From: Bolinopsis microptera
Taxonomy: Eukaryota > Ctenophora > Tentaculata > Lobata > Bolinopsidae
Length of the DNA stretch: 64,000 nucleotides
Reading direction: 5' to 3'
Assembly (NCBI RefSeq): GCF_026151205.1
Contig: NC_087079.1
Span: forward strand, 11,460,635 to 11,524,634
The first letter of the stretch is position 1; each line of letters starts with the position of its first letter. Made by a program: the position numbers and the translations under genes. Below, one piece after another: positions 35,601-44,973 of this stretch. The notes under the pieces are model-generated. The model was not told the origin of the DNA, made no database searches, and worked only from the letters and a program-made list of their open reading frames with translations.

Positions 35601-35992
35601 TGAAGACCACTTTTTGGAGCAGATACAGCTCTGGGGGATGTTTTCTGGATCTTTCAATGAGCAAGGTGGTGAGAGTACTCACTCCCTTTTTAAGAATCAC
35701 GAACACATGACAAGTAAGAAATAACTTGGGCTTTTAGAATTAATTGAGTTTGAGATCAAATTTTGATTTCCACACGTTGAATAGTAGTGTGTAAGGGGTC
35801 GTTCATATATTACTTAACCATCGAAGGTGAGGGGGAGTACATAATATGTGGACGACCACCACTTTAATACAGAAATGTAAGCAACATAAATTTTCAGACC
35901 ATGTTCGTAATGACGAAGACCGAGTTGTGAAAAAGTGCGAGCTAGCAACACGGAAATACCTGTTGAAAGTGAAATCCAAGCTGTGTGACTGA
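32661..35992 (+). CDS. 12-exon transposase-like protein (N-terminus unresolved)
   Basis: Exons with matching phases: (32661)-32741, 32870-33047, 33167-33276, 33415-33574, 33710-33894, 33992-34233, 34396-34522, 34647-34800, 34911-35091, 35240-35441, 35590-35713, 35898-35992; at least 612 codons. Motifs in order: HVKLFVDADTSSTKVAVNV, a candidate first Asp; a conserved-looking Pro/His stretch (YAHPMLVYTEAPDH); VKMILCADTKALWAMLGMGS followed by FPCPLCEVHKDL, an Asp 18 residues before a CPLC zinc motif; then IHLLEDHF and FNEQGGESTHSLFKNHEHM, with a Glu well placed as the last acidic residue. I infer an RNase H-fold DDE transposase relative, of a kind I recall as common in cnidarian and fish genomes. 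Eleven introns suggest a resident, possibly domesticated gene. The start is uncertain: an ATG frame at 32578 would join the exon if one A were added to the A run near 32671. Confidence 0.65.
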
Positions 35993-35999
35993 AATGGGT

Positions 36000-37230
36000 C
36001 AATCATGATGGATTTAGTGTTTGGGACAATCTGCTATATGCCTAAAATTGAAAGATTGTTAATTTGGTGATGCTTCACCCTCTGTTCATATTTTCTACTT
36101 GATCAATAATGATATTCGCCACATATTATGTAAAACGCCGCTTATGTTTTGCCATTAAAATTTTTTCGTTATAGTAGTGACTGCGACTGAAACCGCGCAT
36201 CACGCAAGTTTTTGTCGCCGCGCGAGGGTGATTCAATTTTGTCCACTTCGCCATAATTCTCAGAGGATGTAATTTGACGAGTGCGGGACAATTTTGAGCG
36301 CAAGGAATCACTTGAATCGAAGATAACGATTGAGCTGACAATTTCTCCGGTAAAAATTAGACCTTAGATAACTGAATTGGGATGACATCGGAAATAACTC
36401 TGATGCGAGCAGGAATACACTATGTCATACTCATAGCAGTAATACTTAGACGTGAATATTAATATCCGATGGATCAAATTAGTGTATATGTTATCATTAT
36501 TATATATATAAAGTGTGCCTCACTGGGGCACCCTTAAGTAACAGTTCCAGCTCGATAGGCCTCGTAACCGGGATGGATAGAGACAAACGAAATACATCAT
36601 CTCGTCACAAGCAATCAGATCTAAGTTAAACGATAAGGCCAGGACATACTATGAGCATTGAATTAACTGTCAAAATGGTAACCTGAGCCCTAGAGGTGAT
36701 CACATGCTATAAGCCTAACGGAAAAGTATTCTAAAAATATAAATCTAATCGTTAAGTTAAACACATTTGAAAGCGGCTGTCAGATAATATAAACGGTTCG
36801 GGATGATGGCTGTCGAGGTTCGGGCATGACGCGCCCGGCCGCACAATAAGCGGTGACTAGGGAAGTCACAACAAAAAGTCCCCTCTCAGTCTAATCTGAG
36901 CTCTCGATATTTTGGAAGAATTCTGGATTCTAGCTAGAAATAGGTAAATTAGTCAACGAACATGAGATGAATCATATATTAACTTAAAGATGAAAACCCG
37001 CTAATCAACGTTGACCAAAATTAAATTATGTGGGCTTACAATTGAATCATATAGAGTAACTATTTGATCATTTGACGTAGCCATTTTGTCAACGCAGCAT
37101 TTTGTCAATTTGTCAACTCTAAATATTCGACTGCTGTTAATCTTTTAACTTTAATTATAAACTTATGTTACCACTGAAAATCTGAAATGGCTCCAGTAGA
37201 TCTGTAGATGTGGCAGCTAGGTTCTCGTTA
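36000..37230. other. Intergenic, no supported gene
   Basis: Mostly AT-rich. A more GC-balanced segment at about 36510-36940 (containing CGCGCCCGGCCGCACAATAA) differs in composition from its surroundings and may be a dispersed element or non-coding RNA copy, but no ends or structure were identified. Confidence 0.4.
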
Positions 37231-37233
37231 TAT

Positions 37234-37437
37234 ACTGCGATAATCGCAAATTGAGGCGACAATCGCACGATAATCGCATAATGAGGCGATTATCGCACAA
37301 GGGGGGGGCGATAATCGCAAAATGAGGCGATAACCGCGCGATAATCGCAAAATGAGGCGATAATCGCACAAGGAGTCGATTATCGCGCGATAATCGCGAG
37401 GGAGTGCGATTATCGCTGCAAAAATAAAATCTGCGAA
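37234..37437. repeat. Array of GCGATAATCGC palindromes, copy B
   Basis: About ten copies of GCGATAATCGC or close variants separated by AAATGAGGC-type spacers, ending in GCAAAAATAAAATCTGCG. The end word is the inverse of that beginning copy A at 29395, so the two arrays are related and oppositely oriented. Confidence 0.75.
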
Positions 37438-38110
37438 ATGGCCAACATTTTCCACTGTGTGCTGGAGGTTGCGCGCGCATCAATCTCCTGCAATCAAGCA
37501 TGTATTTCTGATCAATATGAGCATTACCTGTCAGATACCTAATTTGAATAAAGACCATTGGGATGATTCCCAAACACTCGAGATATAGAGTTTTTGGCTA
37601 TCCTAGATTTTAGGTCTGTCTGATGGTAAAGTCGTGTCCACTCTGTCGTATCAGAAATTAAATCGTGATTACTTCAAAAACTGATTGAAATAGCAGTACA
37701 GAAAACATTATTCTTTAAAATTTCGTATGAATGGTTTGCCTAAAGTTGCCAGCAACAATGTTAGCAAATTTATTTGACGATATCCTTGGAAAGTATTTGA
37801 TTCCTGTCAACTTTGGCTGTCAATAATTTGACTTTTTTGATTTCCCTAAATTTTAATCAAATTTGGAGAAATAAACTGCATTTCACGTCCGAAAAAGGCG
37901 TTTCTCTTGTATCAAATATGGAATTTTTCTCGAAGGAAAGTCAAATTATATGACGTTTCTTAATTTACAACTTATCAGCTGAAAATCTATCAAAGATTAA
38001 AGTATTAACATACTTCAGATAATCCGACTAAAGCTGATACAGTAAATACGGACGAGTCGGAATGCGAGATTAGCCAAGTTCTTCAGGTATTTAAACTTCA
38101 CATCCGATCA
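37438..38110. other. Intergenic, nothing supported
   Basis: AT-rich; no exon or repeat boundaries identified. Confidence 0.5.
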
Positions 38111-38152
38111 TTGAGAATATTTTTAAAAACTTATAATTGTGTTTATTATTGT

Positions 38153-39078
38153 TATAACCTTGGAGCTTTCCAAGGTGACTGTCTATCCGGCTGTCTGTTC
38201 ACCCTTGTCTTGGCTGGTGCTTTGAATGAACTTAGATGGACTATAACAATCAGTTTAGATAGGCCGATCCCCCCGATTACTATTGCTGGCCTTCCCTTGA
38301 CACTGAATATGCTGATGATGTTGACTTCAATAATGAAGAGGAAGACAACTTGAGAGCTATTTTGCCCCAGGCAACAGCTATACTCGAGAAATGGAACCTC
38401 TTTGTCAATGAAGACAAAACGGACTTCACTCATGTTTATTTAGCTAGTACGGGTGAAGTTGACAGTGATGGAAAATTAGTGTCGGGGAATGAAGCATGGA
38501 GGAAAAGTATCACTCTAGGGTCCGTCTTGTGTAGCAAAGCTGATATTCAGCGTCGCATAAACCTGGGATATGCTGCTTTCAACAATTACAAGAACGCCTG
38601 GAGTGATAAACTGCCCCTAAACAAACGTCTAATACTGTACAATGCTTTAGTCGTATCGGTTCTTATGTACAACTCATCCTGTTGGGCCGTCCCCAAAATA
38701 TTCCTTGAAAAACTAGATGTTGTTCACCGCAGACATCTTCGCACTATTTTGAATATAAAGTACCCAGGAGTCATCTCCAACAAAAACTTGTATAAACGCT
38801 GCAATGCTGAACCATTGTCAGAAAAAGTGGCCCGTAGTCGGTGGAGAATGTTAGGACATGTTTTGCGGGGTCCTATTGACGGACCAGCGTTTTCTTCCCT
38901 CATTTTTGCCATCAATACACTGGACTTACCAGGGAGAAGAGGAAGACCCCAAAGCAATCTATTCTCGCTGATTGTGCATGATTTATGTAAAAGAAATCTT
39001 TATTTGAATAATATCTTTGACCTGCATTATCTCCGTAATTTGAGTTATGACAAGAGATATTGGCGGAATTTGCAATGA
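38153..39078 (+). pseudogene. 5'-truncated non-LTR reverse transcriptase fragment
   Basis: The fragment begins within the RT domain: GAFQGDCLSGCLFTLVLAGA, then after a frame change near 38295 the catalytic EYADDVDF. The second frame stays open to 39078 (about 242 codons). It carries the thumb/C-terminal signature LILYNALVVSVLMYNSSCW, RRHLRTILNIKYPG and RWRMLGHVLRG, and ends in a Lys/Arg/Tyr-rich tail. Typical elements also have an endonuclease and the first half of RT, both missing here. The frameshift and truncation make it a dead copy. The clade differs from the element at 45-3383 (QGD rather than PQGS); a 3' AATAAATAAATA stretch follows. Confidence 0.85.
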
Positions 39079-39079
39079 G

Positions 39080-39430
39080 TTTTTAATTTTTAGTTTTTGT
39101 TTTAGGGAAAGATTAGACTTGGGCGTTTTTTTTTAAACTATCCCTTGTTTAGAACTTTGATTTAATAAATAAATATTGTGAATTCGTTAAGTTTCGTTTG
39201 TTTCAGCCATTAACTTTTCGCCTTTCTGACAGCAGAATTTAGAGTATTGGCATATCTCTCTCATTTATTTACCCCTCTCATTTTGAATTGTTCTCAGAAG
39301 AAATAAAACTAAGCATCATAACCATGAGTTTATCAATCAAGTTTTTCAAAAGCAATTTTTTTTAAACATGTTTTAGCTGAAATTCCAGTCACATTATCTC
39401 CAATCCAAAAATCACAATAACAACAAAACA
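39080..39430. other. Short intergenic spacer
   Basis: Holds the tail of the RT fragment and the 3' flank of the minus-strand lectin gene. An AATAAA-like word on the minus strand was not identified with confidence. Confidence 0.5.
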
Positions 39431-39431
39431 T

Positions 39432-40148
39432 TTACGGAGCATAAACTTCAATTTGTCTAAACTCCAGACAAGTGTTGGTATCCAGTACAAATTCAACACC
39501 GATACCAGTATTACCAGTACAGTCAAGGTAGTACGTCTGAGCCTCAAGTGTGTCTCCCTCCCTCACTGTCACCGTGTCTACCCTACATGGAAGCCTGTTC
39601 AGATTGTCCAACATTACAGACACCCTCATTCCGTTCAACCTGACCCTGTTCGAGTTTATTTTACCATTCACCACCTTTATCTGCCCGATAGCCCGCCTCT
39701 CAGAGAAGTGATACCTAAACCACTGGCGAGGTAGGGTGCAGGTTGTGTGAGTTTGAGTTCCAAGGTTCCCGTCTATTGCTTTTTCAGGGCCTACTGAGTA
39801 GCCGGGGTATGTTGAGCTTTGTTCTACTTTAACGGCTGGAATCAATTCAACACCTGTCCTCTTGCATCTATCTAAAACCTCAGATACTACCTCTGCCAGT
39901 CCCGAAATCTTTTCCTCGAAATATTTTTCCATTTTTTCTTGCCCTTGTTCCAATCTTTCCATCCTGTTCCTGATCTCCTGTACGTACAAGTTAGTTGATG
40001 TAACGTGGCTCTTTATTTGATCCACAGTTACGATAAGATCTTGGCAAGAACCAGGTCGCCTCCCTTGCAGAAGTGTTGCTGCTTCCTCATCTCCGTTAAC
40101 CAGTCCGGTGCATGAAGTAAACATGAAAAGGATTACCAGAAACATCAC
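39432..40148 (-). CDS. Secreted coiled-coil protein with F5/8 type C (discoidin/fucolectin-like) domain
   Basis: A single-exon, 238-residue protein. The first ~19 residues (MMFLVILFMFTSCTGLVNG) form a signal peptide. Residues ~35-95 are predicted coiled coil (IRNRMERLEQGQEKMEKYFE and onward), which could oligomerise the protein. Residues ~100-238 form a discoidin-like jelly roll, with VEQSSTYPGYSVGPEKAIDG, the NLGTQTHTTC and WFRYHF region, and a closing FRQIEVYAP strand. Such domains bind fucose, galactose or phospholipid heads; secretion to the surface or mucus is expected. A TATAAGG word on the minus strand about 50 bp upstream (near 40200) may be the promoter. The exact ligand and any immune role are unknown. 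Confidence 0.85.
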   Translation of the reverse strand: MMFLVILFMFTSCTGLVNGDEEAATLLQGRRPGSCQDLIVTVDQIKSHVTSTNLYVQEIRNRMERLEQGQEKMEKYFEEKISGLAEVVSEVLDRCKRTGVELIPAVKVEQSSTYPGYSVGPEKAIDGNLGTQTHTTCTLPRQWFRYHFSERRAIGQIKVVNGKINSNRVRLNGMRVSVMLDNLNRLPCRVDTVTVREGDTLEAQTYYLDCTGNTGIGVEFVLDTNTCLEFRQIEVYAP

Positions 40149-40189
40149 GGAAAATCGAGACTGTAAACGTACAGAGCCGGGGGATTAAA

Positions 40190-40206
40190 AATTGGCCTTA
40201 TAATTG
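40190..40206 (-). promoter_or_regulatory. TATA-like element upstream of the lectin gene
   Basis: The minus strand reads CCAATTATAAGGCC roughly 50 bp before the ATG, giving a TATA word and an adjacent CCAAT. Inference from position only. Confidence 0.35.
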
Positions 40207-41366
40207 GCTTAAAGTACACGCTCCGCTACTTTAATAAGACGTGGTCCTGAAGTCTGGTGTCTTATCAGTCAGAAGCTAATGAACTGATTTAAAATTCTTC
40301 TTTATCAGAAAGGTTTTACAGATCATCAACTTAAAATTTGCCATAGGCTTCCCTTTCGGGGTGTTTAATTTCATGAATAATTACCCGGAAGTGTGGTCGT
40401 TGGTAGAAAACGAGTGGTCGAAAGTTTGGTGAATACTTGAAAACTGATCGCTGTCACGTGCCGAAGAACATTCTACCACTTCTCCCATTATTTAAGATCC
40501 TTAACTGTCATGTTTAGTTTGTTTACCATTTTGAACATTTTGCGTGCAATTATTCACAGAAAAATGTCCCACAGGCGCTGAAAGAAGGAAAAGCTGCAAA
40601 CGAAATCACTTGCTCGCGTAATATCGTCCAACGTACGGTTACGTTAGAACGACTGAAAGACTTTCCCATCCAGAGAGAAGAGCAAGGTTTGTGATTTATT
40701 TATCCTTTTATACGAGGAAGAGAGGGGGTGTCACGTCCTTTTATCCGAGATAGCTCTAGTAGTAGGGAGTAGTAGCTAGAAGAGTATGTCCTGACCTTTT
40801 ATGTGTCCATCGATTTCATGTATTTTCCTCAGATTATTGATTTCCCAGATAAAACATTTGCGTAAAAACAACATTTACTGATGGAGAATAATACAGAGTA
40901 TACTATAGACTGGAAAGTTATTAATATATCAAGTAGTTACTAAGTTACTATAAGCGGGGCGGGGTGCTGCAACCTCTGTCTCAATAAGAAACTATATATC
41001 TTAAAGAATCCTAGCTCATTAAATAGAATGTCAAAGTACCGCCGTTCTAATTCAATGTATTTATTCTATATATTTAGCAGTCACCGAGGAGGGTATATGT
41101 GATTATCCGTCATAATGCCATCAGATATGTTATTGAGATAGAATCTGGCTTCAAGAGCTGCAAGGCGAACTGATTGTGTTAATTAGAAAAATAATAAAAA
41201 ATTAAAGAAAGATCGCAAATTGGTTTACACAGCTTGCAAAGTTGTATCTCTCAGGTGACTGGTAGAGTTGTCCAGTGAATGGAAAAATAGGACAAAATAT
41301 CAATTAGGTTACATCTGTGAGTCATTAAACAAATTTACTGTTTTCCTAATTTAAACATTTCTTAAC
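40207..41366. other. Intergenic, no firm gene
   Basis: One possible plus-strand exon near 40561 (KCPTGAERRKSCKRN) follows a TCACAG acceptor but lacks a clear partner. The rest is AT-rich without signal. Confidence 0.4.
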
Positions 41367-41570
41367 CTGTTTACAATGATAAAGTGCATCGCAACAGAAT
41401 TCTCTCTTCTTTTTACCAATCACGGCTTTAAAGCACGGATTATCCTTACACTCACAACTGCTCCCTCTCACCTCTGTTAAGTAACGCACAACTGAACGCT
41501 TTCTTACAATTCCTAACATTACCCAGAGAGCTCCGGCTGCACTCTATGCTGGCTATCTTGCAGTCTGAAA
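41367..41570 (-). CDS. Possible Cys-rich exon(s), extracellular-type
   Basis: On the minus strand, after CTGTTTCAG, a frame reads DCKIASIECSRSSLGNVRNC and then KKAFSCALL. In the next frame, from about 41473, it reads SCECKDNPCFKAVIGKKKRE and FCCDALYHCK to a donor-like CAG|GTTAAG at 41366. The Cys spacing recalls GDNF-receptor/GAS1-like modules, but this is only a resemblance. The frame change between the two parts means either two exons with a tiny or unseen intron, or a frameshift in a pseudogene. No signal peptide exon was found. Confidence 0.3.
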
Positions 41571-41574
41571 CAGT

Positions 41575-42280
41575 GTATCAAATTACCCACTTTAAATACA
41601 ATACCAGTTACGTTTTATTCCCGAACTGTTTTTTATTGATTTGAGAATCATCGTTCAATGTTGGTGCGTGCAAATACTTTGATATTTGTAACAAAAGGCA
41701 TGTTTCATCTCATGTACAGATCGGTTTGATGATATGATGGTTGGTTGAGTTGCTGAGGACGATTAAAACATGGGTTTTGGTATCGACGTTACATACTTTG
41801 ATTTTCCGACTTTAAAGCTCACTTAAGAAACCAGGGAATTCATTTGACTTTCCTACAATTAAATCGTTGATTTTATTTCTATACACTTTTTTTCAAAAAT
41901 TCCAGTAATATAAATTGTGCAGAAAGTTAGAGATTTAAATTTTGGAAGCATTTAGGGATAGAAATCTGATATCGATCATAAATACTAAAAATACTCTAGC
42001 GCGATTGTAACTGCAGTTTTACAGAACTCTAAATGCTTGATGAACACACTTGCAGGTACCACCTGTATTCACACTCAGAATTGAGTTTAGTCATTTTCCA
42101 ATACGAGATTGGGAACGGGTACTATAAACAAACAAACATTAGAAAAATAAACATATTTTTATGTATTTTTCAAGTAATTGGACGTGCTTGAGTTAACTTG
42201 TGATTGCTTGCTAGTTGCAGTCCAGCAAATGATTCATGTTATTTAGTCTGATTTTATATACACCACTAGTGCGTCCATAC
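41575..42280. other. Intergenic, nothing supported
   Basis: AT-rich; no exon, repeat or RNA gene recognised. Confidence 0.5.
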
Positions 42281-43352
42281 TGCATACGAGTTACGATCAC
42301 ATTTTAACAGTATTGGTCTTATGAATTGATGATGATAACCATCACAAAGTGTTTCAGCGAATGTTTTGATTTTAGATTTATCAAGCATTTGTCTTGCGAC
42401 AACGAATACTTCACACTGCTTTCTGTGCCTCTCCGAGCCTTTCCGAACTAACACAATTTATATTCGGATTGAATTTTAAAACATAAGACTTGATCAGACA
42501 TGAGTCTAGCCATCACATTCGGGATTATAGCCGGAGTAATCTTCCTCCTATTCATCGTAATTGCCTGCTGTATCGGAATATCCAATGCTAAGCGTTTTGG
42601 ACATCACGGACATCACGGACACCACGTTTACCCCACTAACCTGCATCATGGTGCCTTCCCTAGCCATCAGCCAGGAACTACTTACCCAGTACAACCTGCA
42701 CCAGGAGGTTACCTACAACCCGGGCAACCAGGTTACCCACCTAATTCACCTGGGTTTCAACAACCTGCTTTGAACCCAGGCTACAACCAACCTGTCCCAA
42801 GCTATAACCAGGCTGCCCTAAGCCACAGTGTACCTGTCCCAAGCTACAACCAGGCTGTCCCAGGCTACAACCAGGCTGTTCTACCTGGTCAAACTATTGT
42901 GATGTCCGGATCCCCTTAAGCTACCCATCATGGATACTACAAGAAGCACAAGAAGCACAGAAGACACAGTTGGGGCAGTATCAGTTTCGGTAGTCACGGC
43001 AGTCACGGCAGTCACGGCAGTCACTTCAGTCACGGCAGTCACTTCAGTCACGGCAGCGGGGGTGGTTGGGGCGGTGGAGGGAGTTGTGGTAGCGGAGGCA
43101 GCTAAATCACCACAACATATAGAAACATAAACCCAGCTTTTCAGTAGAGCAAGATGGTAAGAAGTTCAACGAGCTCCAACGATCAGTGGTGATGTTGACT
43201 TATTTCTAATCAGTAGGATGTGGACAGATTTCAAATTTTAATGGGACTCAATAACTGACTGAGATCGAGAGTGGTGACTTCCCGAATTTGCGAAATTATT
43301 CTAATTCAATGTACGCTGGTTTTACTTTGATATTATTAATTGAAGTTATTAC
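42281..43352 (+). repeat. Tandem duplication, copy 1 (~1.07 kb, holds membrane-protein gene)
   Basis: Begins TGCATACGAGTTACGATCAC and ends near GATATTATTAATTGAAG. It is repeated at 43853-44960 with small indels and substitutions. On the minus strand its first ~170 bp read RQMLDKSKIKTFAETLCDGY-type peptide, also preserved in copy 2; that peptide is unrecognised. Confidence 0.85.
42500..43105 (+). CDS. Single-pass membrane protein with Pro/Tyr/Gln-rich tail; in-frame TAA before a His/Ser/Gly tail
   Basis: The ORF 42500-42919 (139 residues) starts with a signal-anchor helix (ITFGIIAGVIFLLFIVIACC), a His-Gly patch (HHGHHGHH), then a cytoplasmic-type tail rich in PGY, PSYNQ and PGQ repeats, ending IVMSGSP. 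After TAA at 42917-42919 the same frame stays open for 61 codons: HHGYYKKHKKHRRHSWGSI, repeated GSH triplets, GGGWGGGGSCGSGGS, then TAA at 43103-43105. This continuation looks like genuine protein. Possible explanations are stop-codon readthrough, an old nonsense change, or an unusually small intron. The PPNSP/PxY content could recruit WW or SH3 proteins. A paralogue lies 1.6 kb downstream. Confidence 0.6.
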
Positions 43353-43508
43353 TGTTTTACCCGAGTATGCGGTGTATATTCGGTACTAAGTACTACTACT
43401 AACCTGCGCAGAATAAGCTGATATCTACTGGGGTGTTCACTAGTGTTCCCCTCGTAGTACTCTGTTATTTAGAATGAAGATAGCGATGAATTATCGTGTG
43501 CCATTTGT

Positions 43509-43870
43509 TTAAATTTGTCTCTGAATATTATGTTGTAAAAGAAATCCCTTAAGCTTCTCACATGCTTCCTTATTATTGATACTAGGTTTAAATAAATTAA
43601 TGTAGTACGCTTCTGTCATTTTTCGTTTAATGGTGCTATATAAGTTAATTTCTAAAATATCGAAAGAAATGTCTGGATCTAAGTTATTGTGAAATTCTGA
43701 ATAATGAGCAGCCAACGCATTATCAGGCCTGTTGACTGCTCTTCGATGCTCTGAAAATCTATCGTGTGCTGTTCTACTTGTTTCCCCTATATATAGCTCT
43801 TGACATAATTTACACGTGACTTTGTATATAACACATTTTGGTTTGCATTTGTTGCATACGAGTTACGGTC
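43509..43870 (-). mobile_element. Penelope-like element fragment, GIY-YIG endonuclease domain
   Basis: The minus-strand frame reads CKPKCVIYKVTCKLCQELYI, then GETSRTAHDRFSEHRRAV and continues through ALAAHYSEFHN to a stop at 43509. C-x3-C...C-x2-C with VIY...LYIGET-R..EH is the GIY-YIG nuclease core that ends Penelope-like retroelement proteins. The RT part is missing. The fragment lies between the two copies of the tandem duplication and its 5' border falls at the start of copy 2 (43853), so duplication and truncation may be linked. Confidence 0.75.
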
Positions 43871-44960
43871 ACATTCTAACAGTCTTAGTCTTATGAATTG
43901 ATGATGATAACCATCACAAAGTGTTTTAGCGAATGTGTTGATTTTAGATTTATCAAGCATTTGTCTTGCAACAACGAATACTTCACACTGCACTGCTTTC
44001 TGTGCCTTTCCGAGCCTTTCCGAACTAACTCAATTTCTATTCGGATTGAATTTGAAAACATAAGACTTGATCAGACATGAGTCTAGCCATCTTCTTCGGG
44101 ATTATGGCCGGAGTAATCTTCCTCATATTCAGCGTAATTACCTGCTTTATCGGAATACATGAATATAATGTTAAGCGTTTTGGACATCACGGACATCACG
44201 GACACCACGGACACCACGTTTACCCCACTAACCCGCATCATGGTGCCTTTCCTAGCCATCAGCCAGGAACTACTTACCCAGTACAACCTGCACCAGGAGG
44301 TTACCTACAACCCGGGCAACCAGGTTACCCACCTAATTCACCTGGGTTTCAACAACCTGCTTTGAACCTAGACTACAACCAACCTGTCCCAAGCTACAAC
44401 CAGGCTGCCCTAAGCCACAGTGTACCTGTCCCAAGCTACAACCAGGCTGTCCTAGACTACAACCAGGCTGTCCTACCTGGTCAAACTATTGTGATGTCCG
44501 GATCCCCTTAAGCTACCCATCATGGATACTACAAGAAGCACAAGAAGCACAGAAGACACAGTTGGGGCAGTATCAGTTTCGGTAGTCACGGCAGTCACGG
44601 CAGTCACTTCAGTCACGGCAGTCACTTCAGTCACGGCAGCGGGGGTGGTTGGGGCGGTGGAGGGAGTTGTGGTAGCGGAGGCAGCTAAATCACCACGACA
44701 TATTATAAAAACATAAACCCAGCTTTTCAGTAGAGCAAGATGGTAAGAAGTTCAACGAGCTCCAACGATCAGTGGTGATGTTGACTTATTTCTAATTAGT
44801 AGGATGTGGACAGATTTCAAATTTTAATGGGACTTAATACCTGACTGAGGTCGAGACTCGAGAGTGGTGACTTTTTGTATTGGTGTTCCCGAATTTGCGA
44901 AATTATTCTAATTCAATGTATGCTGGTTTTACTTTGATATTATTAATTAAAATTATTACA
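43853..44960 (+). repeat. Tandem duplication, copy 2
   Basis: It matches 42281-43352 throughout. It ends where the separate ~2.7-kb exon duplication begins (44962), so two different duplications abut here. Confidence 0.85.
44077..44688 (+). CDS. Paralogue of the 42.5-kb membrane protein, same in-frame TAA
   Basis: The 144-residue ORF (44077-44511) matches the first copy: transmembrane helix (FFGIMAGVIFLIFSVITCFI), an extra His-Gly-His-His unit, and the same PSYNQ-type tail ending VMSGSP. TAA at 44509-44511 is again followed in frame by the ATHHGYYKKHKKHRRHSWGS tail, with 58 codons to TAA at 44686-44688. The tail differs from copy 1 by 9 bp, one GSH unit, so frame is kept; the HGH region also differs by whole codons. 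Because the copies are young, sharing the stop is weak evidence by itself. Confidence 0.6.
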
Positions 44961-44973
44961 ATTTCTCCCACAG

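Noticed and set aside
42930-43130. Frame MDTTRSTRSTEDT... rich in VTAVTA (also at 44522)
   Set aside because: The same DNA in the frame of the upstream ORF gives a more convincing His/Lys/Gly/Ser tail; this is its shadow.
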